From Sphingobacteriaceae bacterium UBA6709 (GTDB taxonomy: Bacteria; Bacteroidota; Bacteroidia; Sphingobacteriales; Sphingobacteriaceae), in assembly GCA_002454425.1 (NCBI GenBank), contig DKIV01000010.1, positions 1 to 38,945 of the forward strand: a stretch of 38,945 nucleotides of DNA. The letters run 5' to 3'. Position numbers and translations under genes: made by a program. Shown one piece after another: positions 15,848-22,616 of the stretch. Each line of letters starts with the position of its first letter. Positions within the stretch are counted from its first letter, which is position 1. The notes beneath the pieces are model-generated. The model was given only the letters and a program-made list of their open reading frames with translations, had not been told where the DNA came from and did no database searches.

Positions 15848-16561
15848 GTGATTATGTTCTACATTCGTGGCATGCAACATCAACTGGATAACCTTATTTG
15901 GAATGCCTTGAACGCCGGGAGCCGCTCGCTTGCGCAGGGTAACGATGCCGTAAAGTTTTTTGATCCGGCGGTAGCGACCTTTGCAGGAATGCGAGATCCT
16001 GGTCCCGAAGCTCTTTCTGAGTTATGGAAGCTATGGAATACCGATAAGCCCGCGATTTTCATCAATCGGGAACAGTTTGAGGTAGGAAAACAATGGAAGC
16101 CCGTATTTGAAGGACTGATTTATCAGCTTGTCGCGCTAACCAGAAATACTGAGCCCTTGACGTCCGAGGGGATCAGCCTGAAAAAGTTGGGGGAGGAGAA
16201 TATTCCGGCTATGCTAAGACTTACAGAGGCGACAAAGCCAGGGCCTTTCTTTGAGCGTACTATCGATTTTGGTAATTACTATGGTGTTTTCGAGGGCGGC
16301 GAACTTGCGGCCATGGGAGGATACCGTTTGCAACCTAAGGGCTTTACAGAAATATCGGCAGTATGCACAGACCCTGCGCATCTTGGAAAAGGATATGCTT
16401 CCGCTATCGTACGATTTCTTGCCGCATCAATTCATGAAGAGGGGAGTATCCCGTTTCTGCATGCCAGCTATGATAATCATCGGGCTCTGGGAGTTTATAA
16501 GCGACTGGGTTTTGAAGAACGCTGTTTGATGCACGTGCAGGTACTGGAGCGTTTGCCTTGA
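15848..16561 (+). CDS. GNAT-family N-acetyltransferase
   Basis: An acetyl-CoA-dependent N-acetyltransferase of unknown substrate. The GNAT domain occupies the C-terminal half: EISAVCTDPAHLGKGYASAI contains the acetyl-CoA pyrophosphate-binding loop (HLGKGYA), and ASYDNHRALGVYKRLGFEER is the terminal motif of FR47-like members. The N-terminal 100 residues are a divergent GNAT-like half (ALNAGSRSLAQGNDAVKFFD). From GTG 15848 the product is 237 aa; an ATG at 15872 would give 229 aa and is preceded by a near-consensus -7 box (TACATTCG, 15860-15867), so it may be the true start. It ends at a shared terminator. Confidence 0.88.
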   Translation: MIMFYIRGMQHQLDNLIWNALNAGSRSLAQGNDAVKFFDPAVATFAGMRDPGPEALSELWKLWNTDKPAIFINREQFEVGKQWKPVFEGLIYQLVALTRNTEPLTSEGISLKKLGEENIPAMLRLTEATKPGPFFERTIDFGNYYGVFEGGELAAMGGYRLQPKGFTEISAVCTDPAHLGKGYASAIVRFLAASIHEEGSIPFLHASYDNHRALGVYKRLGFEERCLMHVQVLERLP

Positions 16562-16580
16562 TAGAGTTCAGGTTTGTCTA

Positions 16581-16628
16581 AAAACAAGAGGAGGGATTCA
16601 GCAACTGCTGAATCCCTCCTCTTGTTTT
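16581..16628. terminator. perfect bidirectional terminator
   Basis: A 22-23-bp perfect inverted repeat, AAAACAAGAGGAGGGATTCA and its complement, with a tiny central loop (CAGCAACTGCTG core). Flanking A and T tracts let it stop both the plus-strand GNAT transcript and the minus-strand NlpC transcript, whose stop codon is 5 nt away. Confidence 0.93.
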
Positions 16629-16632
16629 CTCG

Positions 16633-17169
16633 TTAGAGCTTCTCTCGTAGCGACTCTATGAGTCGGCCACCTTTGTAATAGTAACGCTGCCAGTAAGATT
16701 CGTTAAGATTACTAATCATAACGCCGCGACTACTTGACGCGTGAGCAAATTTGTTGTTTCCTAAGTAGACTCCTACATGAGAAATCGCTTTGCTCCGGAT
16801 CTTGAAAAATACCAGGTCTCCTTCTTGAAGTTCGTCTTTGCTTACAGGATTTACCATGCTGAAAATGTTTCTTGAATTGTTTCCAATAACAGTGTTGAAC
16901 ACTTTCTCGTAAACCTCATAGGCAAAGCCGGAACAATCAATACCTTTCTTAGTGTCGCCACCAAGGCGGTAGGGAGTGCCAAGCCAATCGTATACAAACT
17001 GATACAATTTAACGTTTGACGTGGCAGAAGCAGCAACACCCATAATCTGGGAGAAGTACTCCTTGGCAAGGTTGTCAGGATCTTCAGTAGTTTTCTTTGC
17101 CGGTTGTGCTTGCAGCGAAGCACACGTGCATACAGAAAGTAGCATAGCTACAAGTACATTTTTCCCCAT
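16633..17169 (-). CDS. secreted NlpC/P60 (C40) cell-wall peptidase
   Basis: This endopeptidase probably cuts gamma-D-Glu-diamino-acid bonds of peptidoglycan in the periplasm. The signal peptide is residues 1-22 (VLVAMLLSVCTCASLQAQ). The NlpC/P60 domain spans about 55-178 with the catalytic Cys79 (GIDCSGF), His131 (ISHVGVYL) and a second His143 (KFAHAS). The segment YDWLGTPYRLGG is the classical start of the domain. At 178 aa it is a minimal single-domain form without SH3 or LysM modules. The gene has one of the best promoters in the window (17245-17275) and shares the terminator at 16581. Confidence 0.93.
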   Translation of the reverse strand: MGKNVLVAMLLSVCTCASLQAQPAKKTTEDPDNLAKEYFSQIMGVAASATSNVKLYQFVYDWLGTPYRLGGDTKKGIDCSGFAYEVYEKVFNTVIGNNSRNIFSMVNPVSKDELQEGDLVFFKIRSKAISHVGVYLGNNKFAHASSSRGVMISNLNESYWQRYYYKGGRLIESLREKL

Positions 17170-17244
17170 TCTAAAACTTCGTTTACAGTTAAAATTAAAG
17201 TACTAATAAACGCCCTCTTGCATTACCTTTTCATGCGAGCTTCG

Positions 17245-17275
17245 CAAAACTAATTAATTAATTCTCAATTGCAAG
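17245..17275 (-). promoter_or_regulatory. Bacteroidota-type promoter of the NlpC/P60 gene
   Basis: On the minus strand: CTTG (17275-17272), 19-nt spacer, TAGTTTTG (17252-17245). The -7 box is an exact TAnnTTTG match, the -33 box differs from TTTG by one base, and the spacing is ideal. The leader would be about 70 nt. Confidence 0.65.
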
Positions 17276-17386
17276 TTTTGTGTCTGGTTTTTAACATTTT
17301 TAACATTTTTTTGTAGTTTTTTTAGGCCATTAAATCGATTAATCAAAAGTGTGTGGGTTTAAATTCCTCACTTTGGTTGTTCTTTC

Positions 17387-17542
17387 ATGTACGAAATTCT
17401 GGATATTGTTCGAGAAGAGCAAGAGGAAATAAAAAATATTTTTGCCTTTCTACTATTCTTTAGCTTGATTCTCAATGTTATGGAATTTGTACCTCCCAAA
17501 AACCGCCTGCCTGACAATGCTGATCATGAAAATAAGGCTTGA
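17387..17542 (+). CDS. possible small membrane protein, 51 aa
   Basis: ATG 17387 opens a 51-residue frame ending at TGA 17540-17542. The layout is that of a single-span protein: an acidic start (MYEILDIVREEQEEIKN), one hydrophobic helix (IFAFLLFFSLILNVMEFV), then a short polar tail with Pro-Pro-Lys. A near-consensus -7 box (TCACTTTG, about 17368-17375) lies upstream. It ends 47 nt before tRNA-Pro. No family is recognised; the coherent topology favours a real gene, but chance cannot be excluded. Confidence 0.4.
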   Translation: MYEILDIVREEQEEIKNIFAFLLFFSLILNVMEFVPPKNRLPDNADHENKA

Positions 17543-17589
17543 CAGTATTGCTCCTGTCATTATATTTGTAGGCCAAAGCATATCGCTTT

Positions 17590-17663
17590 CGGGATGTAGC
17601 GTAGCCCGGTATCGCGCCAGCATGGGGTGCTGGAGGTCGTCGGTTCAAATCCGGCCATCCCGA
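17590..17663 (+). tRNA. tRNA-Pro (anticodon GGG)
   Basis: A complete cloverleaf of 74 nt. The acceptor arm CGGGATG pairs with CATCCCG and is followed by discriminator A. The D-arm is GCGTAGCCCGGTATCGC. The anticodon arm CCAGC-ATGGGGT-GCTGG places GGG at positions 34-36. The T-arm GTCGG-TTCAAAT-CCGGC carries the invariant TTCAA. The 3' CCA is not encoded. It reads CCC and CCU codons. Confidence 0.96.
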
Positions 17664-17670
17664 CGAGAAA

Positions 17671-17707
17671 AAGAGGACTTATGATTTAAAATCTAGGTCC
17701 TTTTTTA
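17671..17707 (+). terminator. terminator of tRNA-Pro
   Basis: AGGAC ... GTCCT stem, extended by weaker pairs, followed by a run of T (17701-17707). It begins 8 nt after the tRNA. Confidence 0.75.
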
Positions 17708-17714
17708 TTTATCG

Positions 17715-17735
17715 TTACTACCGAATTACTACCGA
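17715..17735. repeat. two tandem copies of TTACTACCGA
   Basis: TTACTACCGA at 17715-17724 and 17726-17735, an 11-bp period. It lies between the tRNA-Pro terminator and the end of the esterase-deacetylase gene. A remnant of a tRNA-associated integration site is possible but unproven. Confidence 0.4.
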
Positions 17736-17740
17736 TGCTG

Positions 17741-19327
17741 TTACCTTTTTTTGATCTTGACCATGATGGGGCCGCCAAAGGGGTCGAAGTAAAATAGAGC
17801 TTGGTCTTTCTGAATTTTAGTTTCCAGCTTTTTGCCGTCTTGGTTTACAGCGATACGTCGAATATTATTCTGTTGAACGATGGCTGTCAATGGTTGCTGA
17901 TACAGTTCTTTATCGAGAGAGCACGCGGGTGTGACGATGAATTCGTCCCTGCCCTGGCGGGTGGCCGTCAGGAGCGTAGAATCTCTTTCTTTGATGTAAC
18001 TTGCTATTTCAGCGAATGTACCTACCCATATTCTGGACTCCTGCGTTTTTACGTGTTTCAAGTGTTGCCACAGGATGTCGGCTGATTTAAAATGGTCATA
18101 GCCATAAGTAATACCGTGCGTCATGGTTACGCCCCAATCTTTGTCTCTTAATAATTGATTTGTCCATGCGTCTAGATTTTCAATCGTTGATTTCCCGCCA
18201 ACAGATCGTTGTTCGGTGCGTGTTCCCACACGATTTTTTGAGGCGAGAAGAACGCCTTCAACGGTTTTCGTATTATTGGGATAACAAAAACTTTTTGGGC
18301 GCAGTCCAATGTTTTTCAGAATGGCACTGTCATTTTTTTCAATATCTTCCTTGATCTCATGTAAGGAAAATTTTCTGAAATTTTTATGCTCCCAACCATG
18401 ATTGGAGATCTCATGTCCATCATCTGCCATTTCTTTGAGGTTTTTCCATGACATCCTGGTGGTGTCCTTTATTACCTGTTCCTCTTTATTGATTTTGCTA
18501 CCGTTTATCCAGAAAGTAGCTTTAAATTTCAACTTTTTCAACTGAGGATTGACTAACGTATAATGTTCTTTTAAGCCATCATCAAAGGTATAACTGATCG
18601 CACACTCTTTATTATCCTTAAATCTAGCGATCTGGAAGCGATTGTCCTTATTATTAATAAATGCCTGAATCTGATCACTGATTTGCTGCATTCCTTTGAT
18701 GGAGGGATGTCCGCTCTTTTTGTCAATGTCGCGCAGTTCAATGCAGTCTACCTGGAAATGTTTGCAGATTACTTTTACAGATTCAATGATTTCTTCTTTT
18801 AGTTCAGAGTGCAGGAGGAAATAGATTTTAGCTTTAGGATAGACATTGCTGATATTCGAAAGCATATAGGCCATTGCGGGCCGGAACGTATAGAGAGTTT
18901 CCTTCGTCCATCCTTTGTATTGATACTCTCCGATAGGAACATTTGCCCAGCTATCATTTGTTGCTCCGAAGATGAAAATAATGTCAGGCTTTCCCAATTG
19001 ATTCATACGGGCAATGAAAGAGCGGTCGCTGTAATCCTGATTGCGGTATCCTGTGTTGGATATCGTAGAACCGGAGAAGGAGTTGTTTACATCGAGTGTA
19101 TATGAGTTTTTCTTTATGAAGAGATCCCACCAAGTCTGATCTACTGAGGTGACGTCAGTATTGTTTTTGGCAGATTTATAATACCATGTCTTATTAGAGT
19201 CGGGATTAAGGTACCCCTCAAAAGTCGAATATGAATCTCCAAGTATGGATACCTTTGTTTTATTTTGGGAGAAGCAAACCAAACCATTTAAGATCGATAG
19301 AATCAGGACGAAGTGAAATTTCTTCAT
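17741..19327 (-). CDS. secreted SGNH hydrolase-polysaccharide deacetylase fusion
   Basis: A 528-aa protein with a signal peptide (about residues 1-21, FVLILSILNGLVCFS) and two carbohydrate-esterase-type domains. Residues about 25-220 are SGNH/GDSL-like: ILGDSYS with nucleophile Ser32, FGATNDSW for the block III Asn, and SGHPSIKG for the catalytic His. Residues about 235-430 are a CE4/NodB polysaccharide deacetylase: TFDDG with Asp249 and Asp250, SNHGWEH with metal-binding His310 and His314, and SFCYPNN. A short beta-rich C-terminus follows. The pairing suggests removal of both O- and N-acetyl groups, or two esters, from one polysaccharide. The gene is rather A/T-rich and lies beside a tRNA. 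Confidence 0.87.
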   Translation of the reverse strand: MKKFHFVLILSILNGLVCFSQNKTKVSILGDSYSTFEGYLNPDSNKTWYYKSAKNNTDVTSVDQTWWDLFIKKNSYTLDVNNSFSGSTISNTGYRNQDYSDRSFIARMNQLGKPDIIFIFGATNDSWANVPIGEYQYKGWTKETLYTFRPAMAYMLSNISNVYPKAKIYFLLHSELKEEIIESVKVICKHFQVDCIELRDIDKKSGHPSIKGMQQISDQIQAFINNKDNRFQIARFKDNKECAISYTFDDGLKEHYTLVNPQLKKLKFKATFWINGSKINKEEQVIKDTTRMSWKNLKEMADDGHEISNHGWEHKNFRKFSLHEIKEDIEKNDSAILKNIGLRPKSFCYPNNTKTVEGVLLASKNRVGTRTEQRSVGGKSTIENLDAWTNQLLRDKDWGVTMTHGITYGYDHFKSADILWQHLKHVKTQESRIWVGTFAEIASYIKERDSTLLTATRQGRDEFIVTPACSLDKELYQQPLTAIVQQNNIRRIAVNQDGKKLETKIQKDQALFYFDPFGGPIMVKIKKR

Positions 19328-19353
19328 AGCAGTAAGTTAGGAGTTATGTTGTT

Positions 19354-19399
19354 AGGTTTTATATGTTGCCCGCTGTTCCGTATACTATACGTGTGCTTA
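19354..19399 (+). repeat. 46-nt dispersed repeat, copy 1
   Basis: Begins AGGTTTTATATGTTGCCCGC and ends ACGTGTGCTTA. 43 of 46 bases match the reverse complement of 38853-38898. The three differences fall in the core 19379-19391, which in this copy is a perfect 13-nt palindrome, CGTATACTATACG. The flanks on either side are unrelated to those of the second copy. It lies 27 nt upstream of the minus-strand esterase-deacetylase gene. Confidence 0.85.
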
Positions 19400-19683
19400 G
19401 AAAGCAAACGTGCAACGATCCAGGATGTTACGCTGCACAGACCATACAAACATATGTGTTGTTTCGCAGATTCAATCGGGAATGTATGTTTTTCTTTTCA
19501 AATTATTCTATCGTTATGGCAAGGTGATCGTGTGGGTTTCGGTAGTATAGGGAACTATCAGCAGTAATATCGATACCCAAATGTGCGAAGCAATGGACAA
19601 TCGTTTATTCTTCATACCTCTTAGAAAATGAAAAATACGATCCCGGTAATTATAAATAAAGAATTATAGAAGAACGCCAGTAT
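19400..19683. other. intergenic stretch, no gene seen
   Basis: With copy 1 of the repeat and the promoter at 19684 this forms the 386-nt gap between two divergent genes. A short plus-strand frame that begins inside the upstream gene (19313-19567) runs through it, but its Cys/Phe-rich product shows no domain and I do not count it. No clear promoter for the minus-strand gene is seen. Confidence 0.4.
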
Positions 19684-19709
19684 TTTGTAGACGTTCGCTA
19701 TTATCTTTG
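19684..19709 (+). promoter_or_regulatory. promoter of the lipoprotein gene at 19714
   Basis: TTTG (19684-19687) and TATCTTTG (19702-19709), an exact -7 match, but with a short 14-nt spacer. The -7 box ends 4 nt before the ATG, which implies a leaderless or nearly leaderless message. Confidence 0.5.
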
Positions 19710-19713
19710 ACCT

Positions 19714-20526
19714 ATGAAACCTATCCTAGCCATTTTTGAATATATTTTTTGCTTATGCATTTTGTTTGGAATTGTTGCCTGCGCCGGTTCTGGAAGAAAT
19801 CGTTCGTCAGATGGTAGCGACCTTCCTCCTATAGATACAATTCTCGAGTATCCGAAGAAAACTGCCGCTATTTCGTCCTGGTTAGAGTTTAGTAACTTTT
19901 TCGGAGTTTATAGAGTGAAGCAACATATCTTTGCTATTGTTATAGCGCGAGAGCTGTTGGATGACCCCTTTGACGCACTGTTTAAGTCGCATGGTCTCTC
20001 AGATATTTTAAATGCGATTCCTGATACGGGCACGACGTTGTTTAAGAACCAAGAAATAACAGAAGCATTCTTGCCCAATGGCCCTGAAAAGTTGTTCCTC
20101 TATTGTCAGAGGGGTATGGTGAAGGGTATAGTAGATTCCGTTTGGTATTCGTATGGTGAGTGCGGCTCCTCAATTATATTGAAATTGCAGGCTATAGATA
20201 CGCTTAGACTGGGAAAACCTCTAATTGCTAGTGTTAAGAAAATTGATATGACTTACGCGGCCTTGCCGGGTTTCGACAACAGACTTCGTAAATATCAGGA
20301 ATGGCTGCGAACGAAAGTCGATTATCCGGATAATGCGCCAATGATACCATTTGCCTTTAATGAAAAATATGTTTTTACCTACAAAGATGACTTCAACTGG
20401 TTCGAAAAGTCTCGTAATACGCATGAGTTGAATAGTGCTGAAAGATTAATTTTTAGTGTAGGTGACACAGCTTTTCGTTGCCAGTGGCAAAGTAGCGTTG
20501 ATCTGATCGGTATAGCTTGTATTTAG
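19714..20526 (+). CDS. lipoprotein of unknown function, 270 aa
   Basis: The N-terminus is a lipoprotein signal (IFCLCILFGIVAC, lipobox ending in Cys at residue 23) followed by a polar Ser/Gly/Asp stretch. The mature part (about residues 45-270) mixes beta-strand-like and charged segments (YPKKTAAISSWLEFSNFFGV; EWLRTKVDYPDNAPMIPF) and ends CQWQSSVDLIGIACI. I do not recognise a domain. It is probably anchored in the envelope. The gene is monocistronic with its own promoter and converges with the sialidase-fold gene 18 nt away. Confidence 0.75.
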   Translation: MKPILAIFEYIFCLCILFGIVACAGSGRNRSSDGSDLPPIDTILEYPKKTAAISSWLEFSNFFGVYRVKQHIFAIVIARELLDDPFDALFKSHGLSDILNAIPDTGTTLFKNQEITEAFLPNGPEKLFLYCQRGMVKGIVDSVWYSYGECGSSIILKLQAIDTLRLGKPLIASVKKIDMTYAALPGFDNRLRKYQEWLRTKVDYPDNAPMIPFAFNEKYVFTYKDDFNWFEKSRNTHELNSAERLIFSVGDTAFRCQWQSSVDLIGIACI

Positions 20527-20544
20527 CCAGGGTAATTGCTCGTA

Positions 20545-21588
20545 CTATTTATTGAGAGTTGTTTGGCGGAGAATTACATACTTGATATTCTTTCTGTCGA
20601 AGGTATAGCTTATATGAACATCCCCGTTAGATGTTTGAATAATTGCGGGATAACTATACTCTTCTTTGTCGCCGTCCTCTAACACGGCTATGTCCGTCCA
20701 GTCTACTCCGTTTTTTGAACTGGCCACACGTAGCTTACCTCGTCCGTTGAACCAATCTTTCCCAGGAATGTCCGGATTATACACTATAAGCTGCTCCCCA
20801 TTTTTAAGGGTTACGGCGTCTGTGCCGGAGTTGGGGTTTAGAAGCGACGTGGGACTGAGGGGGGACCAGCTGATGCCTTCATCTGAGGACCATGATGTGA
20901 TTACATGGCCTTGCTTACTTCGGCATAAAAGCTGAAGCCTTCCGTCAGCGTACGAGAGGATACTTGGTTGTATGACGTCAAACTTTCCAGCGGTATCCAC
21001 CGGGATGGATATCCATGATTTGCCGCCATCCGTTGACCGTTCAATAAATACCTTCCACCTTCCGCTATGCTCTTCTATGCTCGAAGGCGAAAGTATCAGT
21101 CCCGGTTTGAGCGCTACAGGTTTATTCTTTATAGGCCCCAGAATACCGTCTTTAAGCTTTGTAGCTGCAGACCATGTTTTACCCTGATCTGTGGAATATT
21201 TAACCATACCCCACCATTCTCTTGGACTGGGGCCGACTTTGTAGAAAAGAGAGATCTTTCCGCTTTGTGCTTTAAAAAGAACAGGATTCCATGCGGCATA
21301 TCTCAGGCTGTCGCTGATGACGCCATCAGCAACTTTTTTTGCTTTGGCTGGGAGTCGCGATAGTGATGCCATCCAGATCGAGACATCTTCTTCACTTTCC
21401 CTGGATCCCCCAAAGCAGGCTAGCAATACCTCTCCCTTGTTTACTTCCACAAGTGTTGACGCGTGGCAAGCCTTAAAAGGCGGATTAGAAAAGACCAGCT
21501 TTTCTTTCACCTTAATCCATGTATGCTGAGCCAGGGTCTGCTGAAGCGAACTGCAGAGAAGCAACGCTAAAAAGAGGATTCTTTTCAT
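20545..21588 (-). CDS. secreted sialidase-fold (BNR/Asp-box) protein
   Basis: A 347-aa protein with a signal peptide (ILFLALLLCSSLQQTLAQ) and a six-bladed beta-propeller of the BNR_2 type. Four Asp-box motifs are visible in order: STDQGKTW, STDGGKSW, SSDEGISW and the degenerate SSKNGVDW. The opening CHASTLVEVNKGEVLLACFG and GSRE is typical of this family of putative glycoside hydrolases. No clear FRIP motif is present, so true sialidase activity is doubtful; members act on varied glycans. It starts 20 nt after the stop of the lipoprotein gene upstream on the same strand, so the two form an operon. Confidence 0.85.
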   Translation of the reverse strand: MKRILFLALLLCSSLQQTLAQHTWIKVKEKLVFSNPPFKACHASTLVEVNKGEVLLACFGGSRESEEDVSIWMASLSRLPAKAKKVADGVISDSLRYAAWNPVLFKAQSGKISLFYKVGPSPREWWGMVKYSTDQGKTWSAATKLKDGILGPIKNKPVALKPGLILSPSSIEEHSGRWKVFIERSTDGGKSWISIPVDTAGKFDVIQPSILSYADGRLQLLCRSKQGHVITSWSSDEGISWSPLSPTSLLNPNSGTDAVTLKNGEQLIVYNPDIPGKDWFNGRGKLRVASSKNGVDWTDIAVLEDGDKEEYSYPAIIQTSNGDVHISYTFDRKNIKYVILRQTTLNK

Positions 21589-21608
21589 TCTTTAAAAGTT
21601 CTCCGATA

Positions 21609-22409
21609 TTATTCGCATTTATAGTTCACTTTGTACTCAAATTTTCTCCAGATTCCTGTTGCCGTTTTATACATTTCTATTGCTGAGGTAACGTTGCCGG
21701 TTGCATCTTTTTGATATTCATATGTTATTTGTCCGTTCAGAGACTTGTCGGTCGATGATACCTTTACAGCTGTTATGGAAGTGTTCCTTATACCTCCCTG
21801 ATGGGCGGCCATCTTGCCAAGAACATCCCGATAAATCTTTGACATGAAATGTGATTGGTAAGATACTAAGGCGAACATATCGAAGTAGATACTTCCAACA
21901 AGGAAATTGTTCTTAATGCTGTCCTGTCCAACTGATATTTCGTAAGTAGTTATTTTCTTGTCGGCTGTATCCTCAATCTTCGTGAGTGTTGAACCTACGT
22001 AGCTGAACGTCGTGTGGTTCTTCGCGTCGAGGACCAGATCGCTTATATTTTCATCTTTATTGTACTTTATCTCAAGAACGTAAGGGGTGCCTGGTTTTTC
22101 GGCTTTTATGATCATGCCTTTGTCGTTTAGCGTATACTCCAGGTCTCCGGTTTTTTCGGAGCTGGTTTTAATCTTGTCTTTAAGGTAGGTATAACTACTC
22201 GAAGGTTTTTGCGAAGAATATTCCGTTCTTGTCAGGCGACCCTCGCCATCGTAAGTGTAATTCTCTGTGCTTTTGGAATTCAGTTTGTCACTGGTCTCGC
22301 CGGCAAAGGAAATTGAGCTTGTCTGACATCCCTCAGGTTTGCCAGATCCGGAACCACAGGCGGTTAGTATGAGGACGCCTATTGAAATAGGAAGAAGGAG
22401 GTGCTTCAT
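21609..22409 (-). CDS. lipoprotein with YD-repeat-like/DUF4595-type strands
   Basis: A 266-aa protein with a clear lipoprotein signal (LLPISIGVLILTAC, Cys at residue 18) followed by a Gly/Ser tether. The mature part is a series of short beta-strands with patterns such as YTYDGEGRLTRTEYS, YTLNDKGMIIKAE, LEIKYNKDENISDLVL and ITYEYQKDATGNVTSAIEMY, reminiscent of YD repeats and of the DUF4595 family of Bacteroidota lipoproteins. The function is unknown, perhaps a surface-exposed binding protein. It heads an operon with the sialidase-fold gene. The family assignment is by pattern only. Confidence 0.75.
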   Translation of the reverse strand: MKHLLLPISIGVLILTACGSGSGKPEGCQTSSISFAGETSDKLNSKSTENYTYDGEGRLTRTEYSSQKPSSSYTYLKDKIKTSSEKTGDLEYTLNDKGMIIKAEKPGTPYVLEIKYNKDENISDLVLDAKNHTTFSYVGSTLTKIEDTADKKITTYEISVGQDSIKNNFLVGSIYFDMFALVSYQSHFMSKIYRDVLGKMAAHQGGIRNTSITAVKVSSTDKSLNGQITYEYQKDATGNVTSAIEMYKTATGIWRKFEYKVNYKCE

Positions 22410-22616
22410 GGAAAAAAAATTAGTGTTGAGGATTAATACAAGTATACTATAATCTATTGAAAGGCTGATTCGGTTAGTGTTTTTATTAATCAGGATCAGA
22501 GTTCTGTTTTTTGTAAAGGCAATGTATTCTTGCTATTCCCTGAAAACTATTTGTGTTCAGAGTGTATTGCCTTTAAAGATTATGATGTCGTAAATTATTG
22601 AGAGAGGAAGTAAATT

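Noticed and set aside
17475..17684. Plus-strand open frame of 69 codons
   Set aside because: It runs through the complete tRNA-Pro gene and cannot be a normal coding sequence.
19313..19567. Plus-strand open frame with a hydrophobic start, possible small secreted protein
   Set aside because: It starts inside the 5' end of the opposite gene, includes repeat copy 1, and has no promoter or domain support.
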